64,000 nt of DNA. Source: a virus. The notes under the pieces are model-generated. The model ran no database searches. It worked only from the letters and a program-made list of their open reading frames with translations, and was not told the DNA's origin. The position numbers and the translations under genes were made by a program. Shown in pieces: positions 38,481 to 48,400 of the stretch. The DNA lies in the IMG/VR virus record IMGVR_UViG_3300033992_001502, positions 124,001 to 188,000 of that record, one strand, 5' to 3'. Position 1 is the first letter of the stretch, and every line of letters begins with the position of its first letter.

Positions 38481-39833
38481 ATGTATAAAGATCTAAATCA
38501 ACAACGTCTTTTTGACAACGTAAATATTGGATTCGAATTTGAATTCTTTTCTCCAATCGGTAGGGCTGAGCTTGCTGAAAAATTGGAAGTATTACTTGGC
38601 AAAAAAGTAATCAGCACAAACGAATACAATTCAGATATTGCCGTAAGTTACTCAGAATTCAAATTAGAGCCAGATTTTTCAGGCGGATTTAAAATGAATG
38701 AGCTTATTACTGGAGTAATGCCATATAATGAAGCAATTCACGTTATGTATAAAGTTATGAATTTTATCGATGAAAATGGATTCACGACCGAACGTACTGG
38801 ACTGCATATTAATATGTCACTAAATGAATTTGATCTTGGTTTAAGAGAGCGTCTTCAGAATCTAAATGTTTTTAAGTACATTCTTGGACTAAATGAGGAG
38901 AAAATCTTTGACATGTGGCCTTCTGCTAAATCTAGAATTCAAAAGATTTACAAGAATCCAGTAACAAATATTTACCCTAAAAATAAGTTCCTAGCTGAGA
39001 CGTCAATCGCCTATTCAAAACCCAGCAGTCCACTTGAATTTAATTACCCTCAATCTAAATACTTTGGAATTAATTTCGATAAGTTAAAAGACGGTTACGT
39101 TGAAGTTAGATACGCAGGTGGAGCCGACTATCAAAATAAGAGATCTAGTGCAACTAACTTAGTTAACTACATAGCCGAGTCTCTGTACAACACGCTTCAA
39201 TCTAATTACCAATACTCAATTGATGAACAGAAAAAAGTTCACGATGTTTTGAAAAAACAAAGAGATAACACTCTTGCTCTAAAGTCATACGAAAATTTCA
39301 CTAAGAATTTTCCAAATATCGATCTTTACGTTGACTTAAAAGATGACCCTCGTATTCTTGAAGCAAATTACCTAAAGGTTAGAGATAGCCTATTTGACTT
39401 AATTACTTTTGGCCAAATGACTAAAGGTTCTATTAACTATGATACTGATACGGAGAGAGTTCAATTAAAAGATTCTTCGTTAAAGGAAGGATTTGGAATT
39501 AAAGGGCTTGACTTGATAAATTGCTCAATTGAGGCAGAGATTACAGACTGTATGCTTTATGGCTGCAAAGTAAGATCATCACATATAACCGAATGTCGAA
39601 TCCTAACCGGAAACGATATCCGATACTGTCACCTAGACGAGTGTATGTTTGAAAAAGGTAGCGTTAATCGAATAGACCTTAGTTATATCAAAAGTTCTCC
39701 AGAAAGTGTCATCTATGCTAATCTAAATGAGTGTATCGTTAGATCAGGTATTATTGCACTAGATGCAGAAGTTGATAGTAAAACAGAAGTTCTTTCAGGT
39801 ACAGCAAAAGGCAGTAAAAATCCAATAAAATAA
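38481..39833 (+). CDS. amidoligase-family enzyme with C-terminal beta-helix-like repeats
   Basis: Residues 1 to about 300 match the putative amidoligase (COOH-NH2 ligase) family, which has a glutamine-synthetase-like fold. The first strand is NIGFEFEFF with the paired Glu19/Glu21, then comes the TERTGLHINMS motif with His109, and then YVEVRYAGGADY near residue 213 with the expected Glu and Arg. Members are thought to form amide or isopeptide bonds, using ATP, between carboxyl and amino groups of peptides or proteins. Residues about 335-430 are repeats of short strands (LINCSIEAEITDCMLYGCKV, ECRILTGNDIRYCHLDECMF), like pentapeptide or parallel beta-helix proteins and unusually rich in Cys. The gene sits inside the virion cassette, five bases after a tail gene. 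It may cross-link virion proteins or modify cell-wall peptides. Confidence 0.75.
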   Translation: MYKDLNQQRLFDNVNIGFEFEFFSPIGRAELAEKLEVLLGKKVISTNEYNSDIAVSYSEFKLEPDFSGGFKMNELITGVMPYNEAIHVMYKVMNFIDENGFTTERTGLHINMSLNEFDLGLRERLQNLNVFKYILGLNEEKIFDMWPSAKSRIQKIYKNPVTNIYPKNKFLAETSIAYSKPSSPLEFNYPQSKYFGINFDKLKDGYVEVRYAGGADYQNKRSSATNLVNYIAESLYNTLQSNYQYSIDEQKKVHDVLKKQRDNTLALKSYENFTKNFPNIDLYVDLKDDPRILEANYLKVRDSLFDLITFGQMTKGSINYDTDTERVQLKDSSLKEGFGIKGLDLINCSIEAEITDCMLYGCKVRSSHITECRILTGNDIRYCHLDECMFEKGSVNRIDLSYIKSSPESVIYANLNECIVRSGIIALDAEVDSKTEVLSGTAKGSKNPIK

Positions 39834-39849
39834 CGATTCTTCTTTCAAG

Positions 39850-39861
39850 TTAATAAATAAC
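39850..39861 (+). promoter_or_regulatory. late promoter (TTAATAAATAAC)
   Basis: TTAATAAATAAC lies in the 54-base gap after the amidoligase gene, 26 bases before the ATG at 39888. It matches the boxes at 16121 and 19442 over eleven bases. Confidence 0.75.
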
Positions 39862-39887
39862 TAAAAAGTTAGATACTTTAAATAACG

Positions 39888-42314
39888 ATGTCAATTCAAT
39901 TAAAAATTTCAAGTGTAAAATCAATTAACGGTGCTAGCTTAACTAGCGTTGTTGATTTGGCTAATTTTAATTTTAGCACAATAAAGTCAGCAATAACTGA
40001 GTTTCTATCAGCCGTTAACTTCGATCAAACTGGTGGAGTTTCAGTTGACATTGAAGGAATTTCAGCAAACACAATCATCGTTAGGCAAGGTCTAACTGTA
40101 TACGGTGCACAGCAACAAAATGGGTCGTATCCTGAAGTAATAAAACTCTACCCAACTGGCGCAATCACCGGTAAAAATGCGGTAATGGAAGATGTAGTTG
40201 AAGGTAAAAGGCTTCGACTTAAAGTATACGGAGCAATTCCGCCAACTGGAGTTCCAGGAGAAGTAATCTACATTACTCAACAGGGCGGCCGAATTGAAGG
40301 ATTTTATGGATATTTAGTATCAACTGGCTGGACGCTACTCAGCGGAGGCGGTGCAGGTTCTTGTAGAGCGGCTGTAACCAGATCGGTAACGCCAAATGTA
40401 ATTACTGGAGACTCTGCTTTAGTTTCACCAGGATTACTTCCGATGCCCGCGCCGATCACGACTAGTGAGTACTTATTGTTCATTAACGGCCAACAAATAA
40501 TCATAGGAGATGGCACCAAAGTAGCGCCAGCGTACTTTAGTAAAGACAATGGGACTACTGCAAGTAATTACGGGGCAGTTGATTCAACTGATGAACTTTA
40601 TTGGAACACTTCTGTTGCTGGATATGGACTAGACGGTGGCGATTTTGTAACTCTAATTTACACATCAGCTGATCCTTATTGCGGAGCAGCTGGCGTTTTA
40701 TGTACGACCGAAATTGTGCAAGCTGGTCAAAGTTCAACGAATCACCCACAGGTTGGAGTATCGGTTGTGTTAGATACAAACGCTACAGAATCTGCGCCAA
40801 TCACAGTATGTTCTGTACCAGCGCCGACTCTATCTCCATCTGGTATTTTACCGGCAGGTTATTACTTAAATAATGCAGCAATGGCATTTGATATTTCAAC
40901 TCCATTAACTATTGGAGCTCTTCTTGAATTTACTCTACCTCAAGCAATGACTGAGCCGGTATTTGACACAGTTCGAATATTCCATAATGTAAATGGAGTC
41001 TATGTTGATGAAACTGTCTTAACTGGACCGTATGCTCCTGACTATGCAACTAGAAAAATATGGGCGCAAGTAACCTCATTTAGTCCTTTTTACGCTATTC
41101 CTTTTCAGGCTACTCCAACTACAACAACTACAACGGTTTCGCCTACCTTGACTACTACGATCGCACCAACAAGTACAACAACGACTTGTGCTCCAGGCTC
41201 AATTAATTACTCAGTTGCTGAAAACTTAAATGCAACAGTCATATCATTTATAGGAACTCCAACTGGTCCGTATTCAGTAGTCTTTGCGTCAGCAGGTGGA
41301 CCTACCTACAATCTGACTGAATTGCATGGAGTTAACATAAGTCTTTCATGGATATTTAACAGAACTGATTCTGAGTACTTATCTTCAAATATTAATACCG
41401 TATATGGTACGTACACGTTTACCAATGCGGCAGGCTGCCAATACGTAGTTAACGTTGAGTTTGGTGCAGTTACCACAACAACTACCACCGCTGCTCCAAC
41501 CACTACGACGACAATTGCGCCGACTACTACGACGATTGCACCGACTACCACTACAACAATCGCTCCGACTACTACTACGACAATTGAGCCGACTACTACT
41601 ACGACAATTGAGCCGACTACCACTACAACAATCGCTCCGACTACTACAACGACGATTGCTCCGACTACTACAACGACGACGATTGATCCATGTAGCGAAT
41701 TCACAGTTACTCCATCCCAGACTGGCGAAAGTCAATATACTTTTCAAGTTACTGGGCCTGGAGGATTACTTTATACGATCCAGCAATTTGCCGATATTAT
41801 TTACACAGGTACAACTAGAATTCCGGCTGAAAATTTAGCGCTAATCGATGGACCTCTCAAAGTAACAATTAACTCGACATGTACATTCTGTTATGAATTT
41901 GATGCAGGTGCTCAAACTTTAACTGTGATAGATTGCGGACTGTATAGCGGAATTACTACTACGACTACAACGCTAGCGGCAACGACCACAACCACTACGC
42001 TTGCTCCATCAACTACCACTACTACTACAATTGGATGCCCATCTGTATCAATTGAGTATTATCAAGACCGTGAGGCTAAGACTATATCGTTTGTTTTATC
42101 AACAACTGAGTATTCAGTAATTCAAATATTTGATAATATAAACGCGCCTATTTCAGAAGGTATGTATACTGTAACAATCGACGGATCTGATACTATAATC
42201 GAAGGTATATTTACAATCGACCCAATTGGTAAGTGGAAAATCATATTAGATGAGTGTCTGTATGAAGTTAACGTAACTGAATATCTAACTACAACTACTA
42301 CCATTAGAGGATAA
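39888..42314 (+). CDS. modular fibre protein with Thr-rich linkers, 808 aa
   Basis: The N-terminal 130 residues form a trimerising/attachment region (helix TIKSAITEFLSAVNF, then beta-rich GSYPEVIKLYPTG). The middle has a domain with GAGSCRAAVTRSV (about 160) and further beta structure. The C-terminal half repeats a pattern of a beta-sandwich of about 80-90 residues starting with a Cys (CAPGSIN, PCSEFTV, GCPSVSIE) joined by Thr-rich linkers. The linkers are at residues about 407-435, 529-598 and 686-716, and the protein ends in a final TTTTT. The longest linker is TTTTTIAP/TTTTTIEP repeats. Such linkers are extended and are classic O-glycosylation substrates; the next gene encodes a glycosyltransferase. 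A late promoter lies 26 bases upstream. A host-binding fibre is likely. Confidence 0.8.
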   Translation: MSIQLKISSVKSINGASLTSVVDLANFNFSTIKSAITEFLSAVNFDQTGGVSVDIEGISANTIIVRQGLTVYGAQQQNGSYPEVIKLYPTGAITGKNAVMEDVVEGKRLRLKVYGAIPPTGVPGEVIYITQQGGRIEGFYGYLVSTGWTLLSGGGAGSCRAAVTRSVTPNVITGDSALVSPGLLPMPAPITTSEYLLFINGQQIIIGDGTKVAPAYFSKDNGTTASNYGAVDSTDELYWNTSVAGYGLDGGDFVTLIYTSADPYCGAAGVLCTTEIVQAGQSSTNHPQVGVSVVLDTNATESAPITVCSVPAPTLSPSGILPAGYYLNNAAMAFDISTPLTIGALLEFTLPQAMTEPVFDTVRIFHNVNGVYVDETVLTGPYAPDYATRKIWAQVTSFSPFYAIPFQATPTTTTTTVSPTLTTTIAPTSTTTTCAPGSINYSVAENLNATVISFIGTPTGPYSVVFASAGGPTYNLTELHGVNISLSWIFNRTDSEYLSSNINTVYGTYTFTNAAGCQYVVNVEFGAVTTTTTTAAPTTTTTIAPTTTTIAPTTTTTIAPTTTTTIEPTTTTTIEPTTTTTIAPTTTTTIAPTTTTTTIDPCSEFTVTPSQTGESQYTFQVTGPGGLLYTIQQFADIIYTGTTRIPAENLALIDGPLKVTINSTCTFCYEFDAGAQTLTVIDCGLYSGITTTTTTLAATTTTTTLAPSTTTTTTIGCPSVSIEYYQDREAKTISFVLSTTEYSVIQIFDNINAPISEGMYTVTIDGSDTIIEGIFTIDPIGKWKIILDECLYEVNVTEYLTTTTTIRG
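41472..41681 (+). repeat. Thr-codon repeat (TTTTTIAP/TTTTTIEP units)
   Basis: In the 808-aa fibre gene, about 70 codons encode repeats of five Thr followed by Ile-Ala-Pro or Ile-Glu-Pro. Most unit-length blocks are 24 bases and use ACT, ACA, ACG and ACC mixed. Shorter related linkers lie at about 41106-41193 and 41950-42033. The mixed synonymous codons break exact DNA identity. Confidence 0.85.
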
Positions 42315-42344
42315 ACCTTAAGCCAATTAGTAGTATAAATTAGT

Positions 42345-43301
42345 ATGCTAACTAAGAAGACTATATTTATGTCCGCTCAGCCGGACCACCCGTATTTTCA
42401 TTGGCAAGTTGAGGTAGTAATTCATAATTTTATGAAGAGCGGAATAAACCCTAACTGGATAGATATTCTATTTGCCTATGATAATGAACCTTCGCCTGAA
42501 GGTAGAGCTCTTGCTTCCAAATATCCAATGGTAAGATTCTTTTTCTATAAAAAGAGAATAACTGAAAATTATGGATACATTCCGATCCTAAGACCTGATA
42601 TTCTAGAACAGCACTTTAGAGCTCATCCGGAACTTCGTGGAGAAACTGTCTTTTACCATGATTCTGATATTATTTTTAGAGAACTTCCTAACTTTGATGC
42701 CCTACATGGAGATCTTTATTGGTACGTAAGCGACACAATTTCATACATTGGTGCGAAGTACATTAAGAGCAAATCAGAAGATATTTTCACAGATCTATGC
42801 AGTCTTTCAGGAATTCCACCGGAATTAGTGGAAGCAAATGAGGCTGGCTCAGGCGGTGCTCAATACTTAATGAAAGGTGTAACTGCCGATTTCTGGAAAG
42901 AAGTAGCCGAGGACACATTGACTATTTACAAGTACATGTGTGATAGAGAGCATCAAGACCGCTCTAATTTATCTACAGAAGAAGCGGCTCAATTTAATCC
43001 AATTCAAAAGTGGTGTGCTGATATGTGGTCAGTTCTTTGGGGAGCATGGAAAATGGGAGCCCAGACGATTGTTACTCCTGAACTTGATTTTAGTTGGGGA
43101 ACTTCTGATATCCATGCATACAATAAGTGCCCAATTATGCACAATGCTGGAGTAACTGATTCAACCAAAGATACGTTATTTTATAAAGCAGATTTTCGAT
43201 CAAGTAGTCCATTTGATACTGATCTATCGTACGTTGATCCGGAAAGCGCATCTGGGAAATACGTTGCTGCTATTTTATATGCCAAGGAGAAACGGAAATA
43301 G
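42345..43301 (+). CDS. putative glycosyltransferase with DxD motif, 318 aa
   Basis: The fold order (N-terminal TIFMSAQPDHPYFHWQVEVV strand/helix, a central YHDSDIIFRELP, then a C-terminal part with WCADMWSVLW and a conserved-looking SWGTSD) suggests a GT-A type transferase. The DSD at about residues 106-108 would be the metal-binding DxD motif. The layout recalls plant peptidyl Ser galactosyltransferases and hydroxyproline arabinosyltransferases (a HWQ-like N-terminal motif, then a D-x-D followed by hydrophobic residues and RxxP). That comparison is from memory and weak. The gene lies between the Thr-rich fibre gene and another fibre gene, which points to glycosylation of virion proteins. No usable late box was found (a TATAAAT five bases before the ATG is too close), so it is probably read from upstream. 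Confidence 0.6.
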   Translation: MLTKKTIFMSAQPDHPYFHWQVEVVIHNFMKSGINPNWIDILFAYDNEPSPEGRALASKYPMVRFFFYKKRITENYGYIPILRPDILEQHFRAHPELRGETVFYHDSDIIFRELPNFDALHGDLYWYVSDTISYIGAKYIKSKSEDIFTDLCSLSGIPPELVEANEAGSGGAQYLMKGVTADFWKEVAEDTLTIYKYMCDREHQDRSNLSTEEAAQFNPIQKWCADMWSVLWGAWKMGAQTIVTPELDFSWGTSDIHAYNKCPIMHNAGVTDSTKDTLFYKADFRSSSPFDTDLSYVDPESASGKYVAAILYAKEKRK

Positions 43302-43323
43302 ATTACTTGGATCTACTAGTGAT

Positions 43324-43333
43324 GATAAATAAC
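43324..43333 (+). promoter_or_regulatory. late promoter (GATAAATAAC)
   Basis: GATAAATAAC occurs 29 bases before the ATG at 43363, in the 61-base gap after the glycosyltransferase gene. It is identical over ten bases to the box at 36378. It would start the transcript carrying the giant Gly-X-Y gene and its collagen-like neighbour. Confidence 0.68.
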
Positions 43334-43362
43334 TGTAGTAGAAAAATGTAAATTAAAACCGA

Positions 43363-45246
43363 ATGTCCCACAAACTTAAAATAAAACAAGTTGATCTTAG
43401 CGGAGTATCCCAGGATAACACCAAGACTAAATTTTTAGCAATAGATAATTCGGGTAATTTATATTGGAATGATTCTCCAAATACCGGCTCAAGTGGAATT
43501 AGCGGAATTGATTTTTATGATGAAGGCGTTCTTGTCGGAAATTATTCAAAAGTTAATTTTGTTGGAATTGATATACTTGGAGCTCAGAAACCTGGAGATT
43601 CAAGTACAATAAATGTTTACGTTCCTACTCCAACATTCGCAAGTCACTTTGGCACAAACGACGGAACCTCGTCTGGATTAGTATCAGAAACTTTAGCTAG
43701 ATCAACGGTTAGAATAAGCAATCCAACGACTGAAGGAACTCCATTTAAGGCTGGAACTTGGGCAGGTACAAATCAGTCAACGACAACTAGTAGCACAGTC
43801 TCATTCAGTACAGCAAATGCGGTAACTGGTCAAGGCGGAGACGCTACGGTAACCGTTGATGTATATGATGCAGATGGCACCACTATTATTTCAACATTTT
43901 CTCAGGGAGTTACTGCAGACGGGACATATTCAAGTACAGACGGTATTGACATTATTATTGCCGGTTTTGCAACTGATAGTTTAAAACAAAAAGCTGACAT
44001 TACCGTAACCGTTGATATTGATCAAGTACTATCTGGCGTAGGTTTAATAGACGGCGGTAAATACAATATAGTTATTACAAACCTAACTGATTCAACTAGT
44101 GATGGTGCTCAAACTTTCACTTATACACAATCTGCAGTTTTCTTTGATACAAATGCATCTACTCCAAGCTTTGGAGCCGGTTCAACTTGTACAATCGAAG
44201 AAACTCTAGGAAATATTGTAACCAAGCATCTAAGCGGTGTTGAGTACTACACTCTAACTTCACAGTTTAGTGCACACGTTGATGCAATTAATAACCTAAA
44301 CGCAAATACTCAAGGCCGTGCTCTTGGCGCAAATACTAATTTTCAATTTGTTGCACCATCGTACGGAGTTCCAACTATTGCTGAATATGCATGGTCACCA
44401 ACTTCTGGTACTTTTACTGGATGGACCAATTTCTTCAACAATACAGCTGCTGAATATGATATTTTAAATTGGGCGATTAATTCTTCAAATTTTAGGTATC
44501 GAGGAGCAACTGCAGCCGCGACTGCTTCACTATTTGATCCATGGTCTTCAGGCGGAACTAAATCTTCTTCAACTCATTCAATATTAGTGGACACATATCC
44601 AACTAGTGGAAATAGCACTCAATACGTAGAGCGATTTGACGATGAGGCTTTTAGATTACAAAGCGATTACACGACTGCATGGGTTTCTACCGCAAGTCTA
44701 TCAAACGGAAATGCTTGCGTTGTCGGTGGTACAATCGTTAGACCTGATCAATATTTCTTAACTGCACCAAATACTGCAACAATTCAACCCGATCTAGCTG
44801 CTTTTAAATCAGACTTAAATGGTTCAAACCCAAACTATTCTTCACTTACTGCAGCTGCATCGTACTATAGAAAATTTTATACTACACTAAGTTCGTCAAG
44901 CGTTCCAATTCCTAGTTTTTCAATGGTATTCGCTGGAACTTTCGCAGGCGGATCTGCTCTAGCTGATTTAATTAGCGGTGCTCTTACTGTAACTGTTCGT
45001 AAAATAGGAGCAACCGTTGGAGTTTTTGGACCTACTTCGTATCCATTAATCCTAAACGGTTCAGGTTATAATTTTGGAACATTTGATGATGGTGCAACTG
45101 ATGGTCAAATCCGATTAGGTTCATCCAGTGGAAATACAATAAATGGAACATTTGGAGGATTTAATGCAACAAACGGAATATACGTAGAATTTAAAATCCA
45201 CAATTCAGCTATTAGAATCGATACAGTGACTGTAACATTCAACTAA
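43363..45246 (+). CDS. putative tail fibre/adhesin, 627 aa
   Basis: I do not recognise specific domains. The N-terminus (KLKIKQVDLSGVSQDNTKTKFLAIDNSGNLYW) is a pattern seen in fibre proteins where a linker is followed by a small beta-prism. Most of the rest is Ser/Thr/Gly/Asn-rich beta structure, with an Ig-like segment near residues 125-260 (ATVTVDVYDADGTTIIS, ADITVTVDIDQV, KYNIVITNLTD) and a globular C-terminus ending TVTVTFN. The near absence of Cys and the high Thr/Ser content fit an exposed virion fibre. It is first after the late promoter at 43324, followed at 15 bases by a small gene and then the giant Gly-X-Y gene. Confidence 0.77.
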   Translation: MSHKLKIKQVDLSGVSQDNTKTKFLAIDNSGNLYWNDSPNTGSSGISGIDFYDEGVLVGNYSKVNFVGIDILGAQKPGDSSTINVYVPTPTFASHFGTNDGTSSGLVSETLARSTVRISNPTTEGTPFKAGTWAGTNQSTTTSSTVSFSTANAVTGQGGDATVTVDVYDADGTTIISTFSQGVTADGTYSSTDGIDIIIAGFATDSLKQKADITVTVDIDQVLSGVGLIDGGKYNIVITNLTDSTSDGAQTFTYTQSAVFFDTNASTPSFGAGSTCTIEETLGNIVTKHLSGVEYYTLTSQFSAHVDAINNLNANTQGRALGANTNFQFVAPSYGVPTIAEYAWSPTSGTFTGWTNFFNNTAAEYDILNWAINSSNFRYRGATAAATASLFDPWSSGGTKSSSTHSILVDTYPTSGNSTQYVERFDDEAFRLQSDYTTAWVSTASLSNGNACVVGGTIVRPDQYFLTAPNTATIQPDLAAFKSDLNGSNPNYSSLTAAASYYRKFYTTLSSSSVPIPSFSMVFAGTFAGGSALADLISGALTVTVRKIGATVGVFGPTSYPLILNGSGYNFGTFDDGATDGQIRLGSSSGNTINGTFGGFNATNGIYVEFKIHNSAIRIDTVTVTFN

Positions 45247-45261
45247 AAAAAAATTAATAAT

Positions 45262-45462
45262 ATGGAAAAAAGTTTCGATAAAAAGCTTAAGGTTAAAATA
45301 GATAAAGATAAGCAGAGTGTTTCTCTTAGTATACGAGTTTCTGATGATATGGTTAACGTATTTAAAACAACAATAAATGAATTTAATATTATGGTTGCAG
45401 AATACGAAGGTCAATTATATGAGGCAAACCAGGAAGAATCAATAGAAAACGAAATAATATAA
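45262..45462 (+). CDS. small acidic/basic hypothetical protein, 66 aa
   Basis: This 66-aa protein fits exactly between two structural genes (15-base gap before, 7-base gap after) and reads the same way, so I consider it real. It is highly charged (KSFDKKLKVKIDKDKQSVSLSIRVSDDMVNVFKTTINEF). It probably forms a strand pair followed by one helix, and ends with an acidic tail. No domain is recognised. Its place just before the giant Gly-X-Y protein would suit a small assembly factor or chaperone for fibres, but nothing in the sequence proves this. The opposite-strand frame over the same bases has no sensible start context. Confidence 0.6.
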   Translation: MEKSFDKKLKVKIDKDKQSVSLSIRVSDDMVNVFKTTINEFNIMVAEYEGQLYEANQEESIENEII

Positions 45463-45469
45463 TTAGTAA

Positions 45470-48400
45470 ATGGCAGGCTATACAGATAATGAAAGATTAA
45501 AACTCGTATTTAAGGTCCAAGCCGCAAACGTAATTGATTCTGCCTCTAATTTTAATTGGTACGAAGCAAAGTTTGCGTTTAACCCTAATATATCAGCTGC
45601 TCGAGTTTTAACTCAGTTCGATGTTGTTAAACAAAACCCAGTTGCAAATAAATCAGCGGCTGTTGCTCTATTAGCATCAGGTCAACCGTTGGAAACGATT
45701 GTAGCAGACGCATATTCTACAGGAAATGCCGTAGAATTAAGTCAAGTTATTTCAGGTAATAATACTACATGGGTAGCCTGTTCGACGCTTAACGATTTTA
45801 ACACACAAATCCTAGACTGGATTCAACCTCAAAAGATATTGCAAGCAAGCGGTGCTCCTTCAATTGGATGGACCGCTGAATTTTGGAATGGTAATCCTGC
45901 ATCAGGCGGAACCCAAATCTTAACTACTGATAATGCAGGCACTGAAGTAAGTTGGGTTTTTAATTACGATAATGGTATTCTACTATTATCAGATTCAATG
46001 GTTACTTATTTAACTTCTACTTATGGATCAGTTGATCCATATATTAAAGGTTTTTACTATATTGGTACAACATTAGAAGATGGACTTACTAGTTCATCCG
46101 GTACTTCAGGAACAAGTGGAACTTCCGGTACTGCCGGTTCATCTGGTACGTCAGGTACTTCAGGTACGTCCGGTTCAACCGGTACTTCTGGTACATCCGG
46201 CTCAAACGGTTCAAGTGGAACGTCTGGTTCAGCTGGGACTTCTGGTGCAGATGGCAGCTCTGGTACTTCAGGAATAGATGGAGTCTCTGGAACAAACGGT
46301 TCTTCTGGAACTTCAGGTTCAGACGGCAGCTCAGGTACATCAGGTACTTCTGGTTCAACTGGTACATCAGGTTCTTCAGGTACTTCTGGTTCAGACGGTA
46401 GCTCAGGTACTTCAGGAATAGATGGAGTCTCTGGAACAAACGGTTCTTCTGGAACTTCAGGTTCAGACGGTAGCTCAGGTACATCAGGTACATCAGGTAC
46501 TTCTGGTTCAACTGGTACATCAGGTTCTTCAGGTACTTCTGGTTCAGACGGTAGCTCAGGTACTTCAGGAATAGATGGAGTTTCCGGAACTTCAGGTTCA
46601 GCTGGAACTTCAGGTTCAGACGGTAGCTCAGGTACTTCAGGTTCTTCGGGAACATCAGGTACTTCAGGGTCAGCCGGTACTTCAGGTACTTCTGGTTCAG
46701 ACGGTAGTTCAGGTACTTCAGGAATAGATGGAGTCTCAGGAACAAGCGGTTCTTCTGGAACAAGCGGTTCAGACGGTAGCTCTGGAACATCAGGCTCAAA
46801 CGGTTCTTCTGGAACTTCAGGTTCTAACGGCTCAAGCGGTACATCAGGCTCAAATGGTAGCTCTGGAACTTCAGGGTCAGACGGTTCTTCGGGAACATCA
46901 GGAATAGACGGAGTTTCCGGAACTTCAGGTTCAGCAGGTACGTCAGGTTCAGACGGTAGCTCAGGTACTTCCGGTTCAAATGGTTCTTCTGGAACTTCCG
47001 GTTCAAACGGTTCTTCTGGAACTTCTGGTTCAAATGGATCTTCCGGAACATCAGGAATAGACGGAGTCTCAGGAACATCAGGTTCGGCTGGAACTTCAGG
47101 GTCAGATGGCTCAAGCGGTACTTCAGGTTCAAATGGTACCTCAGGTACTTCAGGTTCAAATGGTAGCTCTGGAACTTCAGGATCAAACGGTAGCTCAGGT
47201 ACTTCAGGATCAGACGGTAGCTCAGGTACTTCTGGAATAGACGGAGTATCAGGAACTTCAGGTTCTGCCGGTACGTCCGGTTCAGATGGTTCTTCTGGAA
47301 CTTCGGGTTCAAACGGAACTTCAGGTTCAAACGGTTCAAATGGTACCTCAGGTACTTCAGGTTCAAATGGTACCTCAGGTACTTCAGGATCAGACGGTAG
47401 CTCAGGTACATCAGGAATAGATGGAGTCTCAGGAACAAATGGTTCATCTGGTACGTCAGGTTCAGATGGTTCTTCTGGAACTTCAGGATCAAACGGTTCT
47501 TCTGGAACATCCGGTACATCAGGTTCAAACGGTTCTTCTGGAACTTCAGGTTCAGATGGTTCTTCAGGTACTTCTGGAATAGATGGTGTATCAGGAACTT
47601 CAGGTTCAGCAGGTACGTCAGGTTCAGACGGTAGCTCAGGTACTTCTGGTTCTAACGGTTCTTCAGGTACTTCAGGAACTTCAGGTTCAAACGGCTCAAG
47701 CGGTACTTCTGGTTCATCTGGTACTTCGGGTACTTCAGGTTCAAATGGTAGCTCAGGTACTAGTGGCTCAAATGGTAGCTCGGGTACTAGCGGATCAAGT
47801 GGAACAAGTGGTTCAGCTGGAACTTCCGGCACAAGCGGAACTTCAGGTTCAAACGGTTCTTCTGGAACTTCGGGTTCAAACGGCTCAAGCGGTACTAGCG
47901 GTTCAGACGGTTCTTCTGGAACTTCTGGAATAGACGGAGTTTCTGGAACAAATGGTTCTTCGGGAACATCAGGTTCAGATGGTAGCTCAGGTACTTCAGG
48001 TTCTTCTGGAACATCAGGTACCTCCGGTTCAAATGGTAGCTCTGGTACTTCAGGAACATCTGGTTCAAATGGTTCTTCTGGTACTAGTGGCTCAGACGGT
48101 AGCTCAGGTACTTCAGGCTCAAACGGTAGCTCTGGTACTTCAGGTTCTTCTGGAACTTCAGGTACTTCAGGTTCTAACGGTTCTTCGGGAACATCTGGTA
48201 CATCTGGTACTTCAGGCTCTAACGGCTCAAGCGGTACATCAGGTTCAGACGGTTCTTCTGGAACTTCTGGAATAGATGGAGTCTCAGGAACAAACGGCTC
48301 AAGCGGAACTTCCGGCTCAGATGGTAGCTCAGGTACTTCAGGTACTTCAGGTTCAAATGGTAGCTCTGGAACATCAGGTTCAAACGGTTCTTCAGGAACT

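Noticed and set aside
41306-41704. Val-rich minus-strand frame opposite the Thr repeats
   Set aside because: Antisense of ACN codons gives GTN/NGT-type runs (poly-Val), an artefact of the Thr linkers in the 808-aa gene.
42334-42340. TATAAAT just before the glycosyltransferase ATG as a late promoter
   Set aside because: It is only four bases from the start codon, so transcription would begin inside the coding sequence. All accepted boxes lie 15-29 bases away, apart from the doubtful one at 6695.
45205-45414. Minus-strand 69-codon frame over the 66-aa gene
   Set aside because: It overlaps two rightward genes, is rich in Asn/Ile/Phe as expected for antisense AT-rich DNA, and lies inside a rightward late operon.
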